A stretch of 43,433 nt of DNA from Bacteroidales bacterium (GTDB taxonomy: Bacteria > Bacteroidota > Bacteroidia > Bacteroidales > Prolixibacteraceae). The stretch covers positions 1 to 43,433 of the forward strand of contig JAATGF010000041.1 in NCBI GenBank assembly GCA_015654795.1, given 5' to 3'. Shown here one piece after another: positions 18,001 through 24,900 of the stretch. The translations under genes and the position numbers were made by a program. The notes under the pieces were generated by a model. It made no database searches and was not told the origin of the DNA. It saw nothing but the letters and a program-made list of their open reading frames with translations. Every line of letters begins with the position of its first letter. Positions within the stretch are counted from its first letter, which is position 1.

Positions 18001-18354
18001 ATTGACGAACTTATTCATTTGAGCAAAGAGATCGTCAGCATGGATAGCGAAGCCAGGCATCTTGGCTTAACCGATTTTGAATATGCCTTTTACACTGCTG
18101 TTTCCAACAACGAAAGCGCCAAAGAACTCATGGCGCAGGATAAATTGAGAGAGTTGGCTGTTGTCTTAACTGAAACGATCAGGCAGAACGCTTCCCTTGA
18201 CTGGACCATCAAAGAGAGCGTGAAGGCAAAACTTAAAGTTGCGGTAAAGCGGATTTTAAGAAAATTTGGCTATCCGCCTGATATGCAGCTGCTGGCTACC
18301 GAAACGGTGTTAAAACAGGCGGAATTGATTGCAAATGAGTTGACGAATTCTTAG
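15067..18354 (+). CDS. hsdR: Type I restriction-modification restriction subunit HsdR
   Basis: HsdR provides ATP-driven DNA translocation and cleavage in the R2M2S complex. The 1095-residue protein is full length. The N-terminal PD-(D/E)xK nuclease has Asp144 and Glu158-Leu-Lys160. The superfamily 2 motor has Walker A Thr-Gln-Gly-Ser-Gly-Lys-Ser near 350 and the Asp-Glu-Ala-His box near 452. Motif III is Gly-Phe-Thr-Gly-Thr-Pro, and motif VI is Gln-Ala-Ile-Ala-Arg-Val-Asn-Arg near 725. A C-terminal helical domain binds the rest of the complex. It is 83 bp after the dinD remnant, so it may be read from the hsdM promoter or from a weaker internal one. A second Met follows at 15070. The terminator at 18444-18472 closes the operon. 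Confidence 0.96.
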   Translation: MMTKITESAIELLAIKKLEDLGYHYLYGPDIASDGVHPERDNYDQVLLLQRLKHAVRRINPDIPIDAQKEAIKEIQRIASPELIANNETFHRLLTEGIPVTKRVDGDDRGDRVWLIDFNDPYNNEFLVVNQFTIIENRNKKRPDVLLFVNGIPLVFLELKNAADEKANIKSAFRQIETYKAIIPGLFTYNGFNIISDGLEAKAGSLSAGFSRYMAWKTSDGKIEASHLVSQLETLIQGMLNKETLLDIIRHFVVFEKSKKVELVKSRDEGFGKDAETGITTITTVKKLAAYHQYYAVNKAVESTIIASGYAIKNETPLKIAADLPAEYRLPTERLHQIGDRKGGVVWHTQGSGKSLSMVFYTGKIVLALDNPTILVITDRNDLDDQLFDTFAASKQLLRQEPVQAEDRNQLKDLLKVSSGGVVFTTIQKFQPEDGNVYDLLSDRTNIVVIADEAHRTQYGFKAKTIDAKDNKGNVIGKKIVYGFAKYMRDALPNATYLGFTGTPIENTDVNTPAVFGNYVDIYDIAQAVEDGATVRIYYESRLAKVNLSDEGKKLIAELDDELDDVETQGIASPYSTTQKAKSKWTQLEALVGSENRVKNIAIDIVTHFEQRQEVFEGKGMIVSMSRRIAADLYHAIIKLKPEWHSDDLNKGVIKVVMTSASSDGPKIAKHHTTKEQRRTLAERMKAPDDELKLVIVRDMWLTGFDAPSLHTLYIDKPMKGHNLMQAIARVNRVYKDKPGGLIVDYLGIAADLKKALSFYADSGGKGDPTILQEQAVLIMQEKLEVVAQMYHGFTYAHYFDAETSQKLSLILAAEEHILGLEDGKKRYINEVTALSRAFAIAIPHDQAMYAKDEVSFYQAVKARLAKFDGTGTGRSDEDIETTIRQVIDKALVSEQVIDVFDAAGIRKPDISILSEEFLLELKGMEHKNIALEVLKKLLNDEIKSRLKKNLVKGKSLMEMLENAVKRYQAKILTAAEVIDELIHLSKEIVSMDSEARHLGLTDFEYAFYTAVSNNESAKELMAQDKLRELAVVLTETIRQNASLDWTIKESVKAKLKVAVKRILRKFGYPPDMQLLATETVLKQAELIANELTNS

Positions 18355-18443
18355 TTGAGAATTATCAAAGCTGTATTAAACAATTGATTAAATGTGATTT
18401 TGAACTCATAATCTGAAAAGACAAACTTTAAAGCAATAGTTAT

Positions 18444-18472
18444 ACCCGTCCCAACAGGCGGGTTTTTTTTTT
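18444..18472 (+). terminator. Intrinsic terminator after hsdR
   Basis: The short GC stem acccg/cgggt around a 10-base loop is followed directly by ten T residues, about 90 bp beyond the hsdR stop codon. Confidence 0.7.
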
Positions 18473-18515
18473 ACCTGTATCAGAGAAAGTATGCTGTTGC
18501 ACTCAAATTGTCGAG

Positions 18516-18676
18516 CAAAGTTATTGATCGCCGGACCGGAAAAGTCAAGGACCGTCCGGTGATGCGGATGGCAACCTTTGGAGCATCACCTTCCGGCACT
18601 TCGTGCTCGGTCACTTTCAGCCCACGAAAGGCAGAAACTGACATTCGCCCCTGGCTAGAATCCGCCCGGCTCAATG
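18516..18676. repeat. 160-bp conserved upstream element, copy 1 (before radC)
   Basis: It matches 19453-19614. The first ~130 bp differ at only two bases (ggac/gggc near 18551, tggc/tgac near 18571) and the last ~30 bp are more diverged. It can fold: ccggac (18531-18536) pairs with gtccgg (18554-18559), and ggcacttcgtgct forms a tight hairpin near 18595-18607. It is followed at 18703 by the short leader motif and then the radC-like ORF. Open frames exist on both strands, but they do not agree between copies downstream of the core, so I treat it as a non-coding regulatory or mobile element. Confidence 0.8.
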
Positions 18677-18702
18677 TTGATTGCTCGAAATTTAATTCCA
18701 AC

Positions 18703-18745
18703 GGCGAGCCAGATGCAAAAATCCGCGAGGCTGTGGTAAAACACA
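18703..18745 (+). promoter_or_regulatory. Conserved leader motif, copy 1
   Basis: The order is ggcgagccagatgc, then a-rich tract, ccgcgaggct, then ggtaaaacacaatg. The motif ends at the radC-like start codon at 18746. Five copies of this motif precede five consecutive ORFs; the distance from GGCG to ATG is 43 bp here. Confidence 0.75.
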
Positions 18746-19282
18746 ATGATTACAGAAGTTATAGCAGAAGTACAAATCTCTTATTCTTCTTATGTAAAGG
18801 CTAAAAACCGAATGAAAGAGACTAGCTCCAAAGATGCCGCTGATGCTTTCAGAATATTCCGGCCGGCTTACGAGCACATTGAATTCAGCTATTTGCTGAT
18901 GCTGAACCGCCAGAACCAGATCCTTGGTTATCACCAGCTTTCCAAGGGAGGAATAACCGGTGCGGTGGTTGATATCCGGATGATTTTCCAGGTTGCATTA
19001 AAAGCTTGCGCCACCTCACTGATCCCAGCACATAATCATCCATCGGAAAACCTTGATACAAGTGACGTGAACCGGAAGATTACCCGACAAATAAAAGAAG
19101 CCGGTGTTATCCTCGACATTCCGCTGCTGGATCACTTGATTATGACCATTGATTCATATCTCTCAATGGTCGATGATGGTCTTCTTCAAAAATCATTCAA
19201 TCGTTCACCTGATCTACAAGATTGTCTTTCCTACAACTACTTGATTCCCATTATTTGTGATCAGGTTTTCATGAAAATTTAA
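18746..19282 (+). CDS. radC: RadC-family JAB-domain protein (178 aa)
   Basis: The JAB/MPN domain covers most of the protein. Its metal site is His96-Asn-His98-Pro-Ser with Asp107 downstream, and the family's Leu-Asn-Arg-Gln-Asn-Gln-Ile-Leu-Gly and Asp-His-Leu-Ile stretches are present. The domain is normally a metal-dependent protease or isopeptidase fold. In RadC-type proteins the role is unclear, despite the name's link to DNA repair, and the N-terminal helix-hairpin-helix of chromosomal RadC is absent here, as in mobile-element versions. It is preceded by the 160-bp element and the leader motif, whose end sets the start at 18746. A terminator follows at 19291. Confidence 0.85.
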   Translation: MITEVIAEVQISYSSYVKAKNRMKETSSKDAADAFRIFRPAYEHIEFSYLLMLNRQNQILGYHQLSKGGITGAVVDIRMIFQVALKACATSLIPAHNHPSENLDTSDVNRKITRQIKEAGVILDIPLLDHLIMTIDSYLSMVDDGLLQKSFNRSPDLQDCLSYNYLIPIICDQVFMKI

Positions 19283-19290
19283 AATAGATT

Positions 19291-19316
19291 AAAGGAAGGT
19301 TTTGTTTCCTTTTTTT
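19291..19316 (+). terminator. Intrinsic terminator after the radC-like gene
   Basis: The stem aaaggaa/ttccttt with an 8-base loop runs into a T tract, beginning 9 bp after the stop codon. Confidence 0.65.
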
Positions 19317-19452
19317 GTTTGCAATTGTCGCACCAGATCATCACAAATACTTTATCCAAACTTCCTTACTTTTTCATTTAATATCTTTATGTATAGTAAA
19401 TAACACGTGTTCTATTTTTCTTAGAAGATATCTCTCTCCTCCAATTTTTCAC

Positions 19453-19614
19453 CAAAGTTATTGATCGCCGGACCGGAAAAGTCAAGGGCCGTCCGGTGAT
19501 GCGGATGACAACCTTTGGAGCATCACCTTCCGGCACTTCGTGCTCGGTCACTTTCAGCCCACGAAAGGCAGAAACTGACATACCGCCCTTGACAAGAATC
19601 CGACCGGCTCAATG
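19453..19614. repeat. 160-bp conserved upstream element, copy 2 (before symE-like gene)
   Basis: It is the second copy of the element at 18516-18676, including the ccggac...gtccgg stem and the ggcacttcgtgct hairpin. One base is inserted near the right end. The flanking DNA on the left (before 19453) is unrelated to that of copy 1, so the copy boundary is sharp at caaagttattg. Confidence 0.8.
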
Positions 19615-19634
19615 ATCACTGGTTCAAATTAACA

Positions 19635-19681
19635 GGCGAGCCAGATGCCATTAAAAATCCGTAAGGCAGCGGTGAAAAACA
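19635..19681 (+). promoter_or_regulatory. Conserved leader motif, copy 2
   Basis: ggcgagccagatgcc, then attaaaaatccg, then aaggcagcggtgaaaaaca, ending at the ATG of the symE-like gene (19682). GGCG to ATG is 47 bp. Confidence 0.75.
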
Positions 19682-19870
19682 ATGACACGCAAATTTAAAC
19701 TTCAGACACAGTATGTTTCAAAGAAATATACACGGGAAATAAAAGTTATTCCAAAGCTGACCCTTTGCGGGAAATGGCTTGAAACTGCCGGCTTCATACC
19801 AAATGAAATCATTTATGTGAAAGTTGAAGAAGGTCGCCTTGTAATCACCTCTTATCAACCAGCTGAATAG
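19682..19870 (+). CDS. symE: SymE-like toxin-family protein (62 aa)
   Basis: The small basic protein has the SymE pattern: Arg/Lys-rich start, then Lys-Leu-Thr-Leu-Cys-Gly-Lys-Trp-Leu-Glu-x-Ala-Gly-Phe, then Val-Lys-Val-Glu-Glu-Gly-Arg-Leu-Val-Ile-Thr. This AbrB-like swapped-hairpin fold is shared with the E. coli SOS-induced toxin SymE, whose mRNA is silenced by the antisense RNA SymR. In E. coli symE lies beside hsdRMS; here it also lies just downstream of hsdR. The 160-bp element and leader precede it, and the upstream element may carry regulatory RNA. No symR has been shown here; that part is inference. Confidence 0.8.
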   Translation: MTRKFKLQTQYVSKKYTREIKVIPKLTLCGKWLETAGFIPNEIIYVKVEEGRLVITSYQPAE

Positions 19871-19877
19871 TAAAAAT

Positions 19878-19923
19878 GGCGTGCCAGATGCCAATATAAG
19901 TCCCCAGGGCAGGGGCAAAATAA
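19878..19923 (+). promoter_or_regulatory. Conserved leader motif, copy 3
   Basis: ggcgtgccagatgccaata, then agtcccc, then agggcaggggcaaaataa, ending at the ATG at 19924. It starts 7 bp after the symE stop codon, without the 160-bp element. Confidence 0.7.
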
Positions 19924-20271
19924 ATGACTGAATTTGAGTTTATTGAAGAGTTGAAAGGTTACCAGAAAAATTTTGAAAAACTTAATTACATATTTGTCAG
20001 GGATATGCATAAATACATCCGCAAATCAACGGTTTATGACAGCACTTTTTTCAAAACCATTTTAAACTTTTCTGCCAATATAACCCTGACAGCGGCATGG
20101 ATTAAACTATTAAAAGATTTTAATTCAGATAAATACACCAATATTATCCATTTTTCACCCGATTTCAATCATTCAACAGGCGTACCAGATACCATTAAAA
20201 AGTCTGTAGGCAGCAGCAATAATGAATTTAAAGATTCTCAATCTTACAAAACAACAGGAATCAACTATTAA
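19924..20271 (+). CDS. Hypothetical protein of the leader array (115 aa), C-terminus reads through the next leader
   Basis: I do not recognise the family. Residues 1-80 look like a genuine globular, mostly helical protein rich in Phe, Asn and Lys. The last 30 residues are encoded by leader copy 4 (Thr-Gly-Val-Pro-Asp-Thr-Ile-Lys-Lys) and the start of the next ORF, so the natural C-terminus was probably lost when the next unit joined. The 50-bp overlap with the ORF at 20222 follows from this. The start is fixed by leader copy 3. Confidence 0.55.
   Translation: MTEFEFIEELKGYQKNFEKLNYIFVRDMHKYIRKSTVYDSTFFKTILNFSANITLTAAWIKLLKDFNSDKYTNIIHFSPDFNHSTGVPDTIKKSVGSSNNEFKDSQSYKTTGINY
20179..20221 (+). 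promoter_or_regulatory. Conserved leader motif, copy 4
   Basis: ggcgtaccagataccatta, then aaaagtctg, then taggcagcagcaata, ending at the ATG at 20222. It is the most diverged of the first four copies but has the same order and spacing (43 bp). It lies inside the end of the 115-residue ORF. Confidence 0.65.
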
Positions 20272-20428
20272 ACTGATTCTGTCAAATCAACTTGGCCCGA
20301 AAGAATTTTCAGGTGTTCAATTCCGGATCGGTCAGTGTTACAATCTCCCTTCACTTAATGAACAGAAAATGTGTACTTTTAATCAGATTCTCTTTGGATT
20401 CGGAATAGAATCTGTCGAAGGAGAATAG
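20222..20428 (+). CDS. Hypothetical protein of the leader array (68 aa)
   Basis: Unrecognised. The product starts with an amphipathic stretch and contains Gly-Pro-Lys-Glu-Phe-Ser-Gly-Val-Gln-Phe and Gly-Phe-Gly-Ile-Glu. The ATG sits exactly at the end of leader copy 4, which is the main reason to believe the start. About 130 bp of non-coding DNA follows before leader copy 5. Confidence 0.5.
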   Translation: MNLKILNLTKQQESTIKLILSNQLGPKEFSGVQFRIGQCYNLPSLNEQKMCTFNQILFGFGIESVEGE

Positions 20429-20560
20429 CAAAATGGCTATTGGCGCAATATTTTTTTACCTACGTAAGCATCGGATTTTCTGACCTGCTGACAATTATCC
20501 ATCACAGAGATAAAGGTTTTATAGTTGATTCAGTTGAAAATATTATTACAAAATCCAACC

Positions 20561-20614
20561 GGCGTGCCAGATATCAATAAAAATCCGAAAAAGTACCTGC
20601 TGTTGGTGAGAGGG
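20561..20614 (+). promoter_or_regulatory. Conserved leader motif, copy 5 (degenerate)
   Basis: ggcgtgccagatatcaataa, then aaatccgaaaaag. The right half (ggcagcgg) is no longer recognisable, and the ATG at 20615 is 54 bp from GGCG. The left half matches the other copies well. Confidence 0.6.
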
Positions 20615-20749
20615 ATGATTTACCATTTTAAATCAGAAAAGAGCTTTGCTAATCAGGGCTTTTTTGTGGTCGCTTACGGATGCCATTTTATTGAAAAGGA
20701 TGAAACCGGGCGGCTTCATCCTTTTACTAAAACTAACCAAACTAACTAA
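20615..20749 (+). CDS. Small hypothetical protein, last of the leader array (44 aa)
   Basis: The frame opens at 20615 after leader copy 5 and ends at TAA 20747-20749. It begins Met-Ile-Tyr-His-Phe-Lys-Ser-Glu-Lys. The same frame is open further upstream to about 20525, through the leader. Function and family are unknown. Given the position in the array, a real gene is plausible but not shown. Confidence 0.35.
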   Translation: MIYHFKSEKSFANQGFFVVAYGCHFIEKDETGRLHPFTKTNQTN

Positions 20750-21975
20750 CCTAACATTCATATTTATTACAATTATCGGGCCAATATGATTACCCACAAA
20801 TATATTTTAGTTGAAAATTGCAAAATAAATTTCCGTCCCAAACAGACATGAATTCAGTGTAAATTCAGGATGCCAATTTATTTTAAAACCAAGGTCTGTC
20901 AGAGTGTAGTTTTTCTTTATGAAGCTGTCGTTCACTCAGTACAGGAGTCTGATTCACTCAGGTCGGTGATTTTATCGAGAGATGCAGCTGGTAATGAGTT
21001 TAAAACCTCCAATTCACGAGTGTATATATATTATTTATATGGCCTCGTGGAGCTCCCACACAATTGTTAGGCGTACAGGAATTAGTTTTTGCCGTGTGTT
21101 CGGTTTCATCAGTAATCACCTCTGTTATCGACGAGATGAAACGCATACTGGATGTTAAAGTCCGTGATGCTGAAGAACAAATCAACCTTTGAAAATCGGA
21201 AGTGTTGCTCCCTTTTTTTTTGTCGCTGTGGAGAAAGGAATATCAAATGCATATTCAATCGATGCATTTAAAGAAGGGCATTTCTAATGCACATTCTGAG
21301 TCTTGAATTTTCAGTTATTATTGTACGAATTGAATCAGATAAATCAATATATCAATAGATTAACGATTATTAATATAAAGTTTGTATTAAAAACTCTCAA
21401 TGAGAGAAATCTACAACTTTCAAGAAGATGAAAGGTTGTAATCCTGGAAAATTATTCTTCTTTAAAATTCTTTAAAATTCACTTTTTTCCTTTTTTTTAA
21501 AAAAAATCTAGAAAATTGGGGAATTCATAAAATATGATTATAATTGCATCGTAATGTGAACGTTACGCTTCGTTCTTCCATTAGTGACCTAATAGGTGAC
21601 CTCCACTGAAACGGACTCTTCAAATAACTGATTTATTGATGTTTGTGACTTTAAAATGGCATCCGGCTACCCCGACAAAATGGGGTACCAAGCCCTAACA
21701 AAAAGCTCTTAAATCACTGGATTTAAGGGCTTTTTCATTTTTATATCATCTGAAATCAATCTAAATGTGTCCTAACAGGTGCCCTTTTTTAATATTATAT
21801 TGGGGAAACCTATCTGGCAGTAAATATTTATGATACAAATATTTACAAGGATGCAACTTCATAAAATATGATCGATTTTGCAGCTATTTGGTCGGGGTTT
21901 CTATACTCTATTTTGATTTATGTTCAAAACAGATCATTTAACACTAAATTGACTGATATATTATCCATTTTCGAT
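20750..21975. other. Long gene-poor stretch with hairpins and a diverged 19-bp direct repeat
   Basis: No confident gene is present. A frame at 20870-21070 lacks recognisable features, and a short plus-strand C-terminus-like stretch (about 21067-21192, ending Glu-Glu-Gln-Ile-Asn-Leu) may be a gene remnant. Two 19-bp elements of the form gtgnccta(a/t)naggtgnccct-like at 21584-21602 and 21767-21785 agree at 16 of 19 positions and flank the terminator hairpin. A 10-bp-arm inverted repeat (gtaaatattt...aaatatttac) lies at 21820-21846. The stretch separates the plus-strand array from the minus-strand kinase. Confidence 0.4.
21702..21740. terminator. Strong, probably bidirectional terminator hairpin
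   Basis: A 14-bp stem (aaagctcttaaatc against gatttaagggcttt, one G-T pair) has the loop actg. A run rich in T follows on the plus strand and A residues precede it. It can stop transcription from both sides; no plus-strand gene is visible just upstream. Confidence 0.7.
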
Positions 21976-24900
21976 TCAATATTTTTGAGGAACTGTAAAA
22001 TAAAATGTTGAGCCTTTCTCCGGCTCACTTTCAACCCAAATTTTTCCACCTAACATCTCCACATAAGCTTTAGAAATAGCTAATCCCAATCCGGCACCTT
22101 CATAGTTTCGGTTGAGAGATTCATGACTTTGCCTGAACCTTTCAAAAATAAATTTCTGATGTTCCGGATTAATACCAACACCAGTATCTTTTACGTAAAA
22201 TTTCAGCTCACCCGACTCTCCATTTGTTACCGGACTGTATCCAAATTCGATTGTGCCAATTTCTGTAAATTTGAGCGCATTTTTAACAAGATTTGTAAGG
22301 ATCGCATAGATTTTTTCGCTGTCCGTTTTAATGATGGACTTTTTTGAAGGTAGTGAATTTTTAAAGTGTAGTTGTATCCCTTTTTTCTCAGCTTCAGGTT
22401 TAAAGAAATTATAAATGTATTCGATTTGCTCATTTATATTTGTTTCGTTAATAGAAACTTTTGTATTTCCGGATTCCACTTTTGAAATGCTGACGATATC
22501 GTTAATGATATTGAGCATACGGGCACCACTTTGTTCAATGATACTAATATACTCCTGTTGCTCCTCGCCTGAGAGCTTTGGTTCTTTGAGCAACTCGGCA
22601 AAGCCAAGGATGCCGTTCATCGGAGTGCGTATTTCGTGGCTCATATTGGCCAGAAATGCGGATTTCAGCCGGTCACTCTCTTCAGCTTTATTTTTGGCTT
22701 CAATCAATTCTTTTTCTGCTTGTTTGCGCTCTGAAATATCAACTCCTGTACTTACAAAATGTGTAATGGTTTTGTTTTTATCAAAGATCGGCGAAATGAT
22801 TTTTGCCTCATAATATAAATCACCGTTTTTCTTTTTGTTAACAAATTCCGCTTTGAAAACTTTACCCGATAAAATTGTATTCCATAACCCTTCGTAGTGT
22901 TGCTGGTCTGTAGTACCTGATTTTATAATTCTAGGCGTTTTGCCTAAAGCTTCTTTCGATGAAAATCCGGTTAAATCTTCAAAGCCATGATTAACATATT
23001 CAATTATTCCATTGCAATCAGTTATTATTATCGAAGTTGCGGCTTGTTCAACAACGCTGGATAGTTTCATGAGTGTTTCCTCAGCATGTTTACGTTCGGT
23101 AATATCACTTGAAATTCCAATTATACCTATTAATTTCCCTTTGGGGTCAAGAATTGGCGCATCCGTAACATAGGCCAGAAAATTGGTTCCATCCTTTCTT
23201 CTAACAAGAAATTCTCCTGACCATGTGTTTCCATCCCTTATTTCTTTTATTATCTCTGCGGATTGCTCCTTTGAGTGTTGTGCTGGTATTAAATCGACAA
23301 TATTTCGCCCCAATGCTTCATCTGAAGACCAACCATAGATTCTTTCTGCCGCATTGTTCCAGTAAATCACATTTTTCTGAAAGTTAGTTGCAATAACCGA
23401 CTGACCTACATTATTTAGCAAGTCTGCCTGAAATTTTATCTCGTTTTGAATCTTTATGCGTTCTGTGATGTCGCGAATAATCATACAGGAACGTTCAAGA
23501 CCCTCGTTATTTTTGAAACATGATGTTGAAATCTCTGCGGAAAAGCGTGTTCCGCCATTTCGGATTAGTGTTACTTCTCCCTGTGCTTTTCCTTTCAATT
23601 TCCGGTTCATTAACAAAACGGACAGCCGTAGATCAGTAGTATCTTCGATGCCAGATCTGCCTATTTTGATAAGTTCGGCCTCTGAATATCCAAACATATT
23701 ACAAGCTGACTGGTTAGCTGAAAGCGTTTTACCATCAGGACTTGTTAATAGTATTGCATCCATACTATTTTCAAAAAATGTACGATACTTTATTTCGCTT
23801 TCAAGCAGTGCATCTTCGGTTTTCTTGCGTCCGGTAATATCTCGTCCAACACCGATCATACCAATAAGATTATTTTGGCTATCATAAACTGGAGTCTTAA
23901 TAGTTTCCAGAAAGGCCTGATGACCATTGTCTGCAAAGGTGATCCATTCCGCATTTCTGGCAGATTTTCCTGTTGCAATGTCTTTATGGTCGTTTTCGCG
24001 GAAAAAGTCAGCAAGATCCTTGTCTAAAAAATCATAATCTGTTTTTCCTATTATGTCTATTTCTTTCACACCAAAAAAACGCTCAAACATCGTGTTGCAG
24101 TGGAGATACACACCATCATTATCTTTTAACCAGATCAGGTCAGGTATAGTTTGCACAAGTGTTTGCAGCTGGGCTTCACTTTTCCGCAGAGCATCCTCAG
24201 TCATTTTTCGGTATGTGATATCCTGGGTGAAGGCCACAAGCCCTACAAGATTTCCATTATTGCCAAATACAGGAAATTTATCGGTGTGCACCCATTTTAA
24301 TTCCCCTGCATCATTGTTAACTTGCCCGATTATTCCCAATTTTGGTTTACCGGAACTAAACACTTCGAGGTCATCATCAAAATATTTCTGAGCATAGGAA
24401 GGGAATATCTCCTCCACAGAGTGACCATTTATTTCATCTTCAGGTAATCCCACAAAATTGCAAGCAAGCCGGTTTGCACGAATAATGTTGTTGCGATTAT
24501 CCTTATACCAAATTTGTGTCGGAGCAAGATTAAAAATCATTTCAAACTCCTCCTTTTGTTGTTGTAGTTTATCTTCTGCCTGAAGGAGTTTTGTGATACC
24601 ATCATTAAGTATCTTATTCTTATTTTTAATTATATATAATAGAACTAATACCACAAGTATTAACAAAATTGACAGACTTGATTCTGTCACCTCAATAAAT
24701 ATAGTATTGAACCACGACTTTGCATTAAATTCCATACCAAATACGGCAATTGTCTTGCCTGTAACCTTATCTTTCACAGGAATAAGCACATTTGTCCATG
24801 TCTTCCATCTATCAGTTGCATAATCTTTTAAGTTGGCCTTTTCATCCTTAAAAAGTTGTTTAAAAAATAAATCTGTTTCTGCGTATTCCTTTCCTGGAGG

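Noticed and set aside
18480-18746. Minus-strand frames in both 160-bp elements beginning Met-Ser-Val-Ser-Ala-Phe-Arg
   Set aside because: They are conserved only because the DNA repeat is conserved, the frames end differently outside the core, and the opposite strand is equally open. No start signal is visible.
18508-18804. Plus-strand 98-codon frame through the element and into radC
   Set aside because: It runs through the structured repeat and leader and overlaps the start of the well-supported JAB gene. The equivalent frame in copy 2 stops early.
18703-20614. Integron with attC sites
   Set aside because: The motif lies before the ORFs rather than after them, lacks the paired R and L boxes of attC, and no IntI-type recombinase is in the window.
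18516-20620. Possible CRISPR array, retron or group II intron
   Set aside because: The repeats are unequally spaced, are followed by ORFs rather than uniform spacers, and no cas gene, reverse transcriptase or domain V hairpin is found.
20870-21070. 66-codon plus-strand frame after the leader array
   Set aside because: It has no leader motif, no recognisable features and atypical composition, so I cannot support it as a gene.
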